DNA of 64,000 nt from Chinchilla lanigera (GCF_000276665.1 NW_004955467.1:1205947-1269946), one strand, 5' to 3'; positions 1-13,061 are shown, counted from the first letter of the stretch. The notes: a model not told the origin generated them from the sequence alone. Translations and numbers: made by a program.

Positions 1-515
1 TTTTTCACAACCATTGGGCTGTAACTACTTGGATCTTTCTTGCACATCTTTGTTTTCCTGAGAAGCCACTTTGAGGATGCCAACATGTATTGCAGCAGCC
101 ATTGATGATTTCCTACCAATCTGTCCATAACTATGTAATGTTTGTATTGTTCCTATGCTATTTCATAAATGGATGTGTGTTTGTTACTATGTGTTTTTAA
201 CAACAACCATTAAGAATAGTCAATGATTATTTGATTGATCATTCATGTATAGCGTGATAATATAGATCATTCACGTATTGTTTTTCCTAAAGACCACTTC
301 GGAGAATCCAAGCTATAGTGTAACAACCATTGATAACTTCCTGCCATTTTTGTCTGTAACTCACTATTATTTGTCTATTTGTTTTCCTGAGAAACTATCT
401 TGAAGATACCAGTAGGTAAAATAACAACCATTGATAATGCCCTACTACTTTGTAATTCCGTGAATCCCCCTTATTGCTATGTTGTCTTTCTTTTACTCTT
501 TAAAATAAAAAAAAA
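1..515 (+). repeat. unidentified repeat with internal ~100-bp units, copy 1
   Basis: A motif like acaaccattgataattcct recurs near 8, 98, 207, 327 and 427, spaced about 90-120 bp. Before several units lies a second shared block, like cctgagaaaccactttgaag, near 58, 285 and 380. The stretch ends in ttttactctttaaaataaa plus a run of A at about 493-520. The left edge is cut by the window start. A related copy is at 52100-52560. I do not recognise the family. Confidence 0.6.
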
Positions 516-2436
516 AAAATTCCAGCTTTACTGACCCATGGCACAGATAGTACTTTATTGTATATCCCCACTGCAAGGAATTCAAATGATGATACCAAAG
601 AACCCATGCCTGAATGATACTTGGAACACTTTGTAATAAGAACTATGATGAAAGATATAAAATGCTGTACTGAGTCCTCTGACTCACTGAGTGACAGATC
701 TCATGATCTTTTGAGCTTTTCCATTGCACAGTGTTGTGTAGATGTGTGATGGTGACTGGATCCATGCCTTCTACCTAATGTAAAGGGACACCTTTAGCAT
801 TTCCTCATTAAATATGTTTTAGGCTGGGTGTGGTGGTACACGCCTATAATCCCAGCACTATGGAGGCTGAGGTAGGAGGATTGTTGAGTTTGAGGCCAGC
901 CTAAACTCCATAGCAAAGCCTTGTCTCAAAAAGACCAGGAAAAGAGGGAGGAAATATATATATATAAAATTTATTTTTAAGTATTTAGTACATATCGTTT
1001 ATTACGTTATCCAAGTACTTTAGTAATATTTTGTGTGCTCATTTGTTTGTTTGTTTTGCAGTACTAGTGTTGAGCCCAGGGCCTTCACACTGAGCTCTAT
1101 TCCCAGCTCTTTTAAATTTTTCTAGTTTGCTACAGGGTCTCACTACATTGCCTAGGTTAGACTCGAACTTGCAGTCCTCTTGCTTCATCCTTCAGAGTGC
1201 TAGGATTACAGGTGTGCACTATCATGCCCAGCTTGTTTTTAAACAAATGACAAAGGTTGGGGTTTTTTATATCTACTGAAGTAAGTTTTATGTCAACTTT
1301 TTTTTTTTTTTTTTGGTCCTTTAACTAGTTACTGCAATGAATTACAAGAACAAATTTTTTTTTAAAGAGCAGATTTCTGTTAAGGCTGTCTAGTGTTAAA
1401 TCATCTTGGCTTTCCTGGGGTAAATCCTGATTCTTCAGTTGTTTCACTTAACAGTTTGTCCAGCATCTTCATGTGTGACTGCTGTAAGCAGTTGTCAGGG
1501 TGACTGTTGTTTTCATCAATGAGCAAAGTGCTTGGTAATTAACATTTTCTCCCTTGAGCATCACATCCTTTTACTCTAATTCTTGGCAGAGGTTAATATT
1601 GTGATCAAAGAGCAAATTAATGTACTGAATTTATAAAGTAGAACAATGCCAGCCCATCCAGTGATCTAATAGTTACATAAATTTAGCAAATATGTATACT
1701 TTCATAGTTCAGGCAAGTTACTTAAGGACTCAGAAGAGCTTTTGAAAAGCTTTAAAGTGGGTCTGTTTCTCACAAAATAAACATAAAAGTGGTGCATCTT
1801 TTATAGTAATTGAAAGATTGTTTTGTAGGTTTTTTCTTCCTTTCACTTCTTTGTCTTTATCAGTTTGCCAGTAGCTCCATTCCTTTTGGCTTTTCTGATG
1901 GATTCTGTATGATTTCTTTTTTCTTCCATCCTGGGATTGAACCCAGGGCCTTGCACATGCTAGGCAAGTGCTGTACCAATGAGCTACACCCTCAAGCTCC
2001 ACTCCATGTATTTTGCTGGCATGTTACTTTTGTTGTTGTTGTTGTTGTTGTTGTTGTGAAATTGCTGGCATCTTATAAAACACATTTTTTTGCACAACTT
2101 TGAGGAAGGACCTGACTTCTCCAAGATGACAAAGCTACAGCCTCCTGTGAGCCATGAAGGTACCCATGTGTATGCCCTAGCCAGTGTGCAGCATTGAGTT
2201 GCTTAGGATTACTGTTTTTCCAGTCTGTAGCAACCCAGCTTTATGTTTTGGAGGAAGCAGATGGGGGCGGGGGGCGGGGGGACAAGATCTCCTGATGCTG
2301 CCCAGGCTGGCCTTGAACTAGGCTCAAGTGATATTTCTCCTGAGCCTCTGATGTAACTGGGACTAGGTGCACACTTAGCTTTAATTTTTCTGACTTTTAC
2401 CTTTTCATTTGTTTGGGATCTTGATTTTGAATTAGA

Positions 2437-2480
2437 ATGTATGTATGTATGTATGTATGTATGTATATATGTATGTATGT
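2437..2480. repeat. (ATGT)n microsatellite
   Basis: About eleven tetranucleotide units with one ATAT interruption, directly followed by a minus-strand B1 body. Confidence 0.9.
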
Positions 2481-5239
2481 AGAGACAGTCTCTCAGGCTT
2501 ACCTTGAACTTGGTTATGTGCCCAGGCTGGCCTCAAACTCAATGCAATCCTCCTATCTCAGCCTCCCAAGTGCTGGGATTATAGGCATGCACTGCCATAC
2601 CTGGTGCAAATTAGAATATCTTAGTTGGGATTGAAATCTAGTTTTAAAAGAAAAATACTGACTTTTATTCCCATGAGGCTAAAACCTATAGTTGGTATCC
2701 TTAGAAACTTAATTCTTTCTACAGAAACTCAAGGGGGAGTAAGAAGATTATAAATAATAATCAACAGTGTTCAGAGGTGAACCAGAAGAGGTAAAATGAA
2801 GGTAAACAGTGTTGGTCCTGAGACCAAACTGATCAGAACAGCCAGTGACCAAGATGGCAGAAGGACAATTTGAGAGAAAGATGAGGCAACTAGATAATCC
2901 TGTGGCCATGACTTCAGAATAAGCCCATAAGCACCTATGAGAATTCAAAACCTGGTTTAGTCTAGTGGACTGAGTATACCCAGGTGATACAGAAAAGAAA
3001 CAGAAAACTGTACTATCTATGATATAAGCCAGGTAACAGTGTTCACTGTGCTCTCATATTCTCAGGGCAGGAGACAGGCAGCAAGTCCTTTGCAGTGATC
3101 CAGGGGCTCTAGAACGCCAAGGCTGTGGATGGCAGCCCTGTGACTCTCAGCCCTCCTGCCAAGGGTGCAGGATAGCTCAGGCTTCCTGTGTCGGTGGCGC
3201 AAGGCAGAGACTTTATTCTTAGACACCTCAGTCCACTGGGAAGAAGCCTCCCCAAATGTTCTCCCTTTATGCCTAACTGGTCAAAACTGTACCACCGCCA
3301 TCCTACCTCTCTTTTGAAATCACAAGATCACAGTGTAATTCTTGAACAGAATTTGGATTTTGAGAGGAGAAAGAAGGGTAGTGTTGACTTTTGCGTGAGC
3401 TATGGTCATTGTTTGCAGCCTCCAGCAGGACTGTGTGCCTTCACTCTTACCCCTGAAGCATTTGTGCTGATTGACTTCAGCCATTTCTCACCACTTGAGA
3501 CACTTTGTTGATTCTCAGAGCCAAGTGACCTGGCTTATCTTGCGCCTCTAGCTTCAGCCCCTCCACCTCTCTCCTTGCCCAGTTCTAGCCAGGCCCAATC
3601 CTTGCCTACCTTGGGGGTGTTGGTTAAAAAAAAAAAAAGGTCTCTACAGTCTTTTCCTCTTGCTTAGTCGCTCATGTACCTCAGTCTCAGCTACAGGGAC
3701 ACTTCTTTAGAAAGGTGTTCAGCTCACTGGGGTTACTGTCTTGTAAACTCTCCAGATTCTGTCAGTAAATTACATCAGTGTCCCTAGATCAACCAGGATA
3801 ACTGTGGGAGGCCTTTGGCTTTCCCAGCACCTTGGGAAGTGCTCAGAAGTGTTGGCAGATCTATTGATAGAGTTGAGGGGAATCTTTAGGAGCATTCCTC
3901 CTGCTTGAGTGGTGGACTGGCGCTGCATGAGAGTTGATTAAATTTACTTAACCGAAGATGTGGAAATTTCAGTCATCTTCAGCTCAGACATAATTTTCCC
4001 CACTGTGAGCACAAAACATCGACTCTCTCTGGTGAAGCAGAGTCCTGGGAGGAAAGTGTGTCGGGAACTTCTGTAGACAGAGCCTCTTCCGTTTGGGTAG
4101 CAACGAAGGGAGAAGTCAACAGGGAAACTTGCGACAGACCCCAGTCAGCCTGGCTGTGTGCATCAGGAGCTGAAGCTCAGGGAGATTAAACTACGCAGGC
4201 AGGATGTTTGTGTCTCCCGTTTCACATGAGATGTCACAGCCAAGTGGCCCAGAACACCTGACAGTCACATGCCAGGTTGGCCAGGTTTCCCCCTCAGGTC
4301 TGTGCTCTAGAAACTAAAAAGGGTGGAAGTTGAACTTGAGGTTTTGGAGATGGTTGTGTGGTTTGAGGAAAAGTGATCTTGTCAGGAATGCCAGATCCGT
4401 AGTACTTTTGCTCTGCCCCATGATTACGTGTGACTCCTGGCAGGGGGTGAGGTGTTCTCCTGCGTGGGCCACATTGGCTGTCCCCTCTTCTGAATTTTTT
4501 TTGCCTGACCAACTTCTCGTGTGGACCCATTTTTCTCATTGGACTTGTTAATACCTAACCTCACCTTCCTTGAACATGACCTCAGGACCTGTGCAGGGCA
4601 CTGTTGCTGCCCATGATCCTCCCAGAACAGCCCTGCTTTGCAGTTCACCTGTTAAGTCTCCACGGGCAGCGTTCAGGTTTTTATCCTCATCTTTGAGTTT
4701 TCTGTTAGACTTTTTTTTTCCATACAAGAAATATAAAAAAACTACCATATCCTCCCCCTGCTTTAGTAGATCAGAAAAGGGGAAAAAAGCCAGACAGGGT
4801 GGCACATGCTTGTAATCCCAACACTCAGGAGGCTGTGGGAGGAGGATTGCCACGAATTTGAAGCCAGCTAAACAGTATAGCAAGACCCTATCTCAACCCC
4901 TGCCCCCAAAAGGTGGTGGTGGGCTAAGAGGAAGAGAGATTCAGATTTAGACCAGTAAGAATGCCATATGGCTGTGAGCAGTATTTACTCACAACAGGGC
5001 CAAAAATAAAGCAGAAATTTTGCCATTGTCAGGTTAAATATTAAAACAAAAACAACACATATTCTTACTCATAGCAGTTACTCAAACTGTCATTCCAAGT
5101 TACTCTTAAAACTATATAGTAATGTTATATAATTACTTAACAAGGCTATTTCTTCCACATATTAGGTATTTAGTAAATCCTTGTCAATGCAACAACAGGA
5201 AGGAAACTGCTATAATTATATCAGTATGTTAAAAATAAG

Positions 5240-5440
5240 GTTTATCTTGTTTTAATAACAGGTAATATTTTAGTGCTGTATATGTGCTGGACACTTTTGA
5301 GGTCCTTAGATCATTTAATCATCAGAGCTATATGCTATAGATACTGTCATCTTTTTTCAGTTAAGCAAACTGAGGCAGAGAATAATTACTAGGCTGATTA
5401 ATCAATTGATGAAGCCAGGGTTTAAAACTAGATCTGACCT
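5240..5440 (-). repeat. MIR SINE fragment
   Basis: The order gtgctggacact, atcatttaatcatcagagc, aagcaaactgaggcagag and gaagccagggtttaaaact matches an old MIR read from the opposite strand. Confidence 0.7.
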
Positions 5441-6239
5441 TAGCGTGCTGCTTTTTTTTTTTTTTTTTTTTGAGGCAGGGTCTCCCTTTGTATTTCAGGC
5501 TGGCTAGTACATGTTTTGTTTTGGTTTTTTGGGGGGTTTTTTGGTTGTTTTTTTTTTTTGAGACCAGTTTTTGCTGTGCAGTTCTGGCTGGCCTTGAACT
5601 TGATTACAGGCATGCACTACTATGCCCAGCCCAGCCAGAGTGCTTCTTAATCACTGTTTTATACTGCTTCCTGATTACTTGAAAGCAAAGAAGAGATAGG
5701 AAAATATTCAAAGTAGATTCAAAGACTGGTCTCAAGGTCAGTGCCCTTGGGTTTGAAGAAAGTGAAACCCTAGTCAACCAGGAGAATTTCATTCAGTGTA
5801 ATATGGTGAAGAATTTACAGGGAAAACTTAAAATCATCAAGAATTGTTAACCTGAATCTTTAAGGGACCAGGGTGTAGTTAACAGTGTGAGGGGGTAGGG
5901 ATGGGAATGTCACAGAAAGAAAACAGGAAGTCCTGCAGGCAGAATACATAGTCACTGGTGGAAGTCCTGTGTGTAGTTTGTCATTGCCCAAGTGCGTAAG
6001 TGATCCTCAGAAGTGAACAGGAGGATATGCTAGTCAAGCAGTTTGAATTTCATCCTCAAGTCAGTGGTAACCTTGTAAGGGACTTTATAAAATAACATTG
6101 CCAGGCATGGTGGCACATGCCTGTAACCGTACCACTAGGGAGCCTGAGTCAGGAAGATCACTGCTCCTGAACTACATAGCAAAAGCCTGTCTTAAAAACG
6201 TAATAAGTAGAGAAAATAAAATAACATTAATGAGATGTA

Positions 6240-6535
6240 ACTCAGTAAGGGTACAAATCAGTGGTGTTTAGTATTTCACATGGTTGCACAACCATTAGCA
6301 CAGTCAGTTTTACATAATTTTTATCAGCCCCCAGAAAGAAACCTTACACCTGTTAGTCTTCCACCCCCCATGTTACTTTCTTCCCACTTCCAGGCAACTG
6401 CCATGATCTATGCTGTGGAATATGTTTCATGGATCATATACTACATGGCCTTTGTGTCTGGCTTACTTCTCTTAGCAAGGTTCTTTCAAGGTTCCTCCAT
6501 GTTGTCACATGTGTCAATACTTTGTTCTTTTTATT
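6240..6535 (-). repeat. old L1 3'-end fragment
   Basis: The block with gttgcacaaccattagcaca, caggcaactgccatgatct, tctggcttacttctcttagc and aaggttcctccatgttgt follows the order of an ancient L1M 3' UTR on the minus strand. Confidence 0.65.
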
Positions 6536-7348
6536 TTTTATTTTTCTGAGACAGGGTCTCGCTGTGCGGTTCAGGCTGACCTTGAACTAGAAGTGATCCT
6601 TACTCAGCCTCCTGAGTAAGGCATGCGTCACCACACCCAGCTCTTTTCTGCCATTCTGTGAGTTATCTTTTCATTGTCTTACAGTGTCCTTTGTGGCCCA
6701 GTTTTTTTCAATTTTAATTTTACAAAGTTCAGTTTGTTGTTACTGTTTGTACTTCTGGTCTGAGGAATTTTAAATGAAGGAGTTACAGAATTGCACCTAG
6801 GATTGAGAAAGATTACTTTTGCCACAGGTGAGAAAGAATGAAAGAGTGAAGAGGAAAGAGGATAAAGGTTAGACAGACATTTAGATATTAAACAATTAGG
6901 AGTTAGGCTCTGTATGTTTGATAGCTGATTTGATGTTGGGGTTTGTGGGAAAGAAACGTTTTAGTCCACTCACAAATCCTCAGTTTGTGTAGTTGCATTT
7001 GTAGTTGTGTTCCCTAAGAGGGAACGTAGGACCTGGAGCAGCTTGTTGGCTGTTGGAGCCAGGCAGGATATTCAGGGATGCTTAGCACTGCTTTCAGCAC
7101 CATCCTAGTGAGATCCTGGAAGTACTTCCTAGGCCAGGAAAAAGTTCAGTTCTTGTGCTTTACAACTTCCCTTTGCCTTTCCAGTCCCTTTAGGAGCAAT
7201 GAATATGTCTAACCAGGAAGTTCTCCTGCTAACTCATTTGACTTTTCCTGAGGTTTGCAGAGAATTTCAGCTGTGTTGGAGGAGGAGGCACTTTTGAAGG
7301 AGGTGGGAGATTCTTAATGTCTTTCCGTATTCTCTGCCCTCGGAGATG

Positions 7349-7351
<3 letters not shown>

Positions 7352-7387
<36 letters not shown>

Positions 7388-7535
7388 TATTTCTGAGACA
7401 AGGTCACACTGTGCAGTTCGGGCTGGTCTTGAGCTCACCTTGTAACCCAGGCTGGTCTCAAAGTTGCAATGATCCTCCTGCCTTAGCCTCCCGAGTCCAG
7501 GGTTTACAAGCATGTGGCACCACTCCCAGCTTTTC
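7352..7535 (-). repeat. B1/Alu-like SINE with long oligo(T)
   Basis: A T35-type tail complement is followed by gagacaaggtcacactgtgc, a duplicated caggctggtct segment and the reverse of the 7SL-type head (tggcaccactcccagc). The internal duplication is typical of rodent B1 quasi-dimers. Confidence 0.88.
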
Positions 7536-7989
7536 TTTTTTTTTTTGTTATTTACTTTAATATTCAAGGTAATTATATTGAATGGGCAGTATAATCACCA
7601 AATTCAGACAGAAGCCAAGTAAAATGACATACATAGGCCAAGAATACAGCTTAGTTGTAGAGTGCTTGCTTAGCATGTGTGAGACCCTGGGTTCAATTCC
7701 CAGCACTGCAAAAATAAAAACAAACGAAAGAATCATTACACAAGAAACAGTGATGGAGGGTTTACTTCCCAAGTCAGTTATCTTTCCTTTGGCAGCATCA
7801 CTGCTCTGCCTCTGCTGGTTTCTACCACAAGTATTTATGTGACTGTTATATTTCTGGAATTTACTCAGAATTTATTATAATGACCTAACTATGTCTGCCC
7901 ATTTCTCTGTTTTTATTTTTATTTTTGTTTTCATTTTCCAGTACTGAGGATGAACCCAGGGCCTTTGCACTGAGCTCATCTCTACCCCC

Positions 7990-7990
<1 letters not shown>

Positions 7991-8032
<42 letters not shown>
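7991..8032. repeat. (TG)n microsatellite
   Basis: A perfect run of about 21 TG dinucleotides between an ID fragment and a minus-strand B1. Confidence 0.95.
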
Positions 8033-8036
<4 letters not shown>

Positions 8037-10630
8037 GAGACAAAGTCTCACTATGCAGTTCAGGCTGGCTTTGAACTCACTTTGTAGCTGAGGCTGGCCT
8101 GGAACTCTCAGTGATCCTTTTGCCTCTGCTTCCCAAGTGCTAGGATTATAGGCATGCATCACCATGCATGGCTTTTACTTTGTATTGTGAGACAAGCTCC
8201 TACTAAGTTGCTAAGTTGCCTAGGTTAGGCTCAAACTTGTCTTTCTGCCTCAGCCTTCCAGAATCCAGGGATCCCAGGTGTGTGCCACCATGCCTGACTT
8301 GAGGCTAGTTTGTACAGGATGAGACCTTGCTTTTAGCTGACCTCTGACTTAATTTATTTTGTACTTTTATTCATATGCAACTAAGAAAGCTGTGTAGGTA
8401 CACCTTATGGAGATCTTTATTCACTGTAGTCAAATTATCTCCTAGTAAAACTACTATGTCCAGTATATATGCCCTTGAAAGAGAATCTAGATGTGTGTGT
8501 GGTACCACAGTGTGCTCTAATACCTGCAGTTGTGGGGTGCATGTAGAGACTCTCCAGGTTTGAAGCACACCCTTCTTCCCCCAGTTGACTGTACCAGTTT
8601 GGGGTCCGTCTCCAGGACTCAATAAAAGGAGAGATGCCTTCCCCAGGGTGGCCACATTTCATGGCTTATCCATTGGGAGGATAAAGGCCAGGCCTTGCTT
8701 CCATCTCAGGCAGAACTAAAGGGCCTCCCAGATGTTGACCTCCCAAGGGGTTAGCCCAGGTCTTTGTATGACAACCTATCTCATTGCTTCTCCTGCAGGA
8801 TCCTACTTTTTTGGCTGCCCTACAGGGTGGCTCCCCAGAGCCATCTCAGTCTATTTTCTTGCATCCATATCTGTCTCCATCACAGTATCGTTTCCACATG
8901 TTCAGGGTCTGACATGCTGAGAGGGAGGTAATGACACTGTATGTAGTAAGATTCTAGCCCCATCTGATCAGAGTAGGCTCTCAAGATCCCTACCCTGAGG
9001 ACTGTAAAGCTGTCTCAGCTGCCATCTGCCTTTGACAATTGTTAGTGCATCAGGAATGGCTTTCTTGTCCTCTCTCCAGGAAGTCCTGGTTTTCCTGGGA
9101 AATTCCTTAAAGTCCCTTTATAATGTAGTCTCACCATCTCTTTTGGCAGAAGTTGATTTTCAAAGATGAGAGATGCTTGGAATGCATGAAAATGATTTTT
9201 CTCTGCAACAAAACAAAGCATTGAAATCACATTGCTGGGTGTTTAGTGCAATTCTTGAACTAGAGAAGCTAAATTCATGAGTTTACATTCCTGACCAGCA
9301 GAAAGGCCAGTGACACAAAAAGGCAGCCTTGAACTCTTAACAGTAGACTTGGACTTAAACCCTGGCAGTCTGACTGAGGTCTGCAGCAGCTTTCACCCTT
9401 TTTTGACCACCACCTGCAGTGATATGTTTTGGTACAATCCTAGGCCACACACACACTTCTATAGTTAAAGCACAGGTTTCACAGAGCAATGCTGACCTTA
9501 ATGCAGGCCATGTACCCTGGCTGTGTTGGTTCTCATGTTGGTTCCTTTATTGGTTTCTTTCTATTCTTACTGACCCCCTCTCTGTCCATCCCTGCTTCCC
9601 AAGTGAAAAATAGTGCAATACTGTCTTCCAGTATCTGTTCATTTGTTCATCAAATGCTCAGTTTGAGCCTTTTCTGTGTCCATTGTGCAGGCTCAAGGGG
9701 TCCACTGGTAAATAAAGCAGACAAGGTCCTTGTCCCCATAGAGTTCACAGCCAGAAAGCTTTGCACATGAAATGCAGTTGTAAAAAATTTTGATTGCATA
9801 TGAATTAAAGAGAGTTTAGAAAAAAAGCTCAAAGAGAAATCTCTTAGCTAACAAGCTAAAATTATTTGGTAAATATACAGCTATCTAGTGACCTTAATTA
9901 AAAAGACTATAGGAAAGGAGCAGTGACACTGACTGCAGCATTGACACTAATAAAATAATTAGTATATTTGGACAGTGAAATAGTAACATGCAGCAATGAA
10001 AACAGTGACCTAATGTAACACATATGAATATGGATACATCTCAGAAACAAGTTAAAAACCAGTTACAAGAGTACAGTAAGAGCCAGGTGTGGTGGTGCAC
10101 ACCTGTAATCCCAGCACTCAGCAGGCTGAAGCAGGAGGATCCTGACAAGTTCAAGGCCAGCCTGGGCTGCAAAGTGACTGGGCTACAAAGTGAGTTTAAG
10201 GTCAGCTGGTACTACATAGCCAGACTCTGTCTCAAACACAAAACAAAACAAAACCCAGTAAGCGTTGCATAGCACAGGACAAAAACGTATTAATCATAAA
10301 CTGCAGTGTGATACAGTATGTTGCAAAACCATAATGTATCATTTGTGCAAAAGTGCTCAGATATGCAGAATAACACTGTGTATTATCATAGGCATGTGCA
10401 TGTGTAGTAAAAACGGAAAAACCCTTTAGGGAATGACCATACATAAATTTCAGGATGATGCTTATTACTGTCTGAGATTAGAAAAGTTGAGGCATTAACA
10501 AATCTTATTAAAGTATAAATATTTAGCAAACATGGAAAATTTAATTATTTTAAGTCTGGGTGCATGGTTATCTCATTATTTTGAGTGGTTTTCTGTGTTA
10601 ATTATTAAAATTTGTAAAAATTGAAAATTA

Positions 10631-10725
10631 GGGGCTGGGGATTTAGCTCAGCGGCACAGTGCTTGCCCGGCAAGCGCGAAGTCGTGAGTTCAATTCCCGG
10701 TACCGGGAAAAAGCAAAAAAAAAAA
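10631..10725 (+). repeat. ID SINE (tRNA-derived)
   Basis: The body ggggctggggatttagctca through ttcccggtaccggg is followed by an A-rich tail. Copies of ttgaaaatt flank it as a target-site duplication. The A box (TTAGCTCAGCGGC) and B box (GAGTTCAATTCC) of the internal pol III promoter are visible. Confidence 0.92.
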
Positions 10726-10895
10726 TTGAAAATTGAACAGGTGATACAGCTGTTCTGTGCTACTTCTGTGTTTCTGGTGCATGCACATTTCTGTGTTCTG
10801 CACTTTCCATCACACTTACGTTTTATCCATCAAAGAACCCCTGGAATGTTGATGAGTCAGTTTTCAGGAGTGTTGTTTATATTTCACAAGCAGAG

Positions 10896-11002
10896 GGGGC
10901 TGGGGATTTAGCTCAGCGGCAAAGCGCTTGCCTGGCAAGCGCAAGGTCGTGAGTTCGGTTCCCGGTACCGGAAAAAAAAAACCAAAACCAAAAAAAAAAA
11001 AC

Positions 11003-11038
<36 letters not shown>
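10896..11038 (+). repeat. ID SINE with very long A-rich tail
   Basis: The body is close to the young consensus and ends ggtaccgg. An A-rich tail of about 65 nt, with a few C interruptions, follows. Perfect 10-nt target duplications (acaagcagag) lie at 10886-10895 and 11039-11048. The long tail and intact duplications suggest recent insertion. Confidence 0.93.
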
Positions 11039-11040
<2 letters not shown>

Positions 11041-11396
11041 AAGCAGAGGGCGCTGCTGCACAGCAAATGTGAGGTACTGGCAGCCACAGCAGGCAGCTCT
11101 CCTGCCAGTGCAACCACAGGGCCTCCAGTGGAAGCACTTTTCTATCCAACATAGGAAAGAAGGGCATTTAAATGCGTGCAGCTTTCTTTCTGTTTATAGG
11201 AAGGGCACAGAAGCCAGCCGTTTATGCAAGTTTGTTGTGCTTCTTTGAACACCCTTTGGCTGTTTCTCAGGCTGAGAATGTGAAGAATAGCACATGCCTG
11301 GAGCATCCTTTGCCTTTACATCAAGGAACCTGGCTGCTGATGTATGGGGAACTTTTTCATTGTTAAAGTAACTGTGAAACATTCCTTTTCTTCTAG

Positions 11397-11604
11397 ATGG
11401 AAAAAGATTATTCTTACCTGAAGGAGATCTGTGATCATCAAGCAGAACAGCTGAGCAGAACCAGCCTAAAACTGCAAGAGAAAGCATCAGAGAGTGATGC
11501 AGAGATAAAAGACATGAAAGAAACTATATTTGAATTGGAGGATCAGGTGGAACAGCACCGGGCTGTCAAATTACACAACAATCAGCTCATTAGTGAGCTA
11601 GAAA
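11397..11604 (+). CDS. SPECC1: SPECC1 coding exon 1 of 8 in window (coiled coil)
   Basis: This exon encodes residues 1-69 of the partial product plus one base of codon 70. It runs from [10 protein letters not shown] through [19 protein letters not shown] to NNQLISELE. The acceptor is a T/C-rich tract ending ttcttctag. The donor is gaaa|gtaagt, a near-consensus site. The exon is 208 nt, starts in phase 0 and leaves one base that joins the next exon to make Ser. The peptide is rich in E, K, Q and L with heptad-like spacing, as expected for the cytospin central coiled coil. The initial ATG is an internal Met codon, not a translation start, because a proper 3' splice site directly precedes it. 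Two ID SINEs lie in the 770 bp upstream without touching the splice site. Confidence 0.95.
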
Positions 11605-11771
11605 GTAAGTGAAGGCACACCTGCATGAAACATGTGACAGATGTAAGAGCTAAAGGGACCGGTGGCAGTGAGTTGTTCTAAGGATGCGTGTTGGCTGGGC
11701 TTTAGGAAGAGCTTTTCTTCTGAGTGTGCTATAATATCCCAAGAAGAATGACCCTTAAGAAACAATTGTTA

Positions 11772-11880
11772 GGGGCTGGGGATTTAGCTCAGAGGCAAAG
11801 CGCCTGCCTGGCAAGCGCAAGGTCATGAGTTCGGTTCCTGGTACCGGAGAAAAACCAAAAAAAAAAACAAAAAAAAACAA
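11772..11880 (+). repeat. ID SINE
   Basis: The body ends ctggtaccgg with an A-rich tail. The duplications aagaaacaattgttag flank it, and a B1 begins directly after the downstream duplication. Confidence 0.9.
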
Positions 11881-12980
11881 AGAAACAATTGTTAGCCAGG
11901 CATGGTGATGCATGCCTGTAGTTCCAGCACTTAGGAGGCTAAGGCAGGAGGATCACCATGAGTTCAAGGCTAACCTGGAATACATAGCAAGTTCAAGGAC
12001 AGCCTGAACTACATTGTGAGACCCTCTCTCAAAAATAACTAGAAAGAAAGAAAGAACTGCTACCTTTTAAGCTACTACTGGATGATAGAAAAGAAGGTTG
12101 ATGCCAGGGGTAGTGGCTCATGCTGTAATCCCAACACTCTGGAGGCTGAGGTAGGAGGGTTGCTTTAAGTTCGAGGCCAGCTTGGGCTACAAAGTTCTAG
12201 GCCAGCCTGAGCTCCATAGTGAAACCCTGTCTCAAAAAGACAGAGAGACAGAGAGAGAGACAAAAAAAGGTTGATGACCATAAGTCAGCAGTGTGGGGGA
12301 GGGCAGTGTGAAAGAGAGCAAGTATATTTCAGCGTGTTAAGTCTGCATCATGTGACAGCCACACTGCCACCCCTGTCTGAACAGCGGGATCTACTTTGAG
12401 TTCAGCTGTGACTATGTAAGAGTTCATAGGACTTTCCCTAAAGACAGTTCCAGGGTCTGGCAGGTTATTCAGAATAGATTGTTCACTGCAGTTGTCAGGT
12501 TCGGACAGCATGTTGCTTTTGGGTTTGAGGATGGACAGATGTTTAGAGTAGAGCAACAGTGTGTCCCCTTGATCTAAAGGGAGCAAACATTTTTAGCACA
12601 TGTCTCATTGATTTTCAGGACATTAGGTAACTTACAGATGTTGAACACTTTGATACTGAAGAGGCATCAGTATGACTTATTTATGAACTTACTGTTTGTT
12701 TTGCATAGGGAATGAAATTTTTGAAAGATATTAAACATTGCTTCCTTTGTTCTGATAAGCCTTATCAAATGATCACATCTAATGTATTTTGTTTCTGTAA
12801 CCAAAGAACTAATGCACAGAGCTTTTAACACTAGCCATTACTAAAAATAGCTTAGTTACCTGAGCAGTTCCCTAACACCTACAGTCAGTACTCAGTATTC
12901 ACAGATTCTGTATTCATATATTCACTTACTAAATTTATGTATCTCTCTCAACCAGTACCACAGCACTTTCATGATTATTT

Positions 12981-13061
12981 TTGGACATGCAGAAAAGTGA
13001 AAACTTTTTTGGACATGCAGAAAAGTGAAAACTTCTTTGGACATGCAGAAAAGTGAAAACG
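12981..13061. repeat. 28-bp minisatellite, three copies
   Basis: The unit ttggacatgcagaaaagtga plus aaacttyt repeats with period 28 from 12981, 13009 and 13037. The copies are nearly identical. Confidence 0.93.

Larger units (their letters stand above)
1..11396 (+). other. SPECC1 upstream intron sequence
   Basis: No exon was found here. Contents besides the separately listed items: B1 copies at about 822-950 (+), 1133-1232 (-), 2290-2375 (-), 2485-2610 (-), 4788-4912 (+), 5447-5635 (-), 6097-6210 (+), 6545-6645 (-), 8033-8172 (-), 8185-8300 (-) and 10083-10240 (+). Old ID copies lie at about 1056-1110 (-), 1918-2003 (-), 7636-7715 (+) and 7936-7990 (-). I see nothing assignable in about 2620-4780, 6650-7350 and 8310-10080. 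Confidence 0.75.

Noticed and set aside
2260..2282. G-rich run as a CpG island or promoter
   Set aside because: It is a short G-run without CpG clustering and leads directly into a B1.
10631..10705. tRNA gene
   Set aside because: A and B boxes are present, but the sequence is an ID SINE with an A tail, target duplications and many sister copies in the window.
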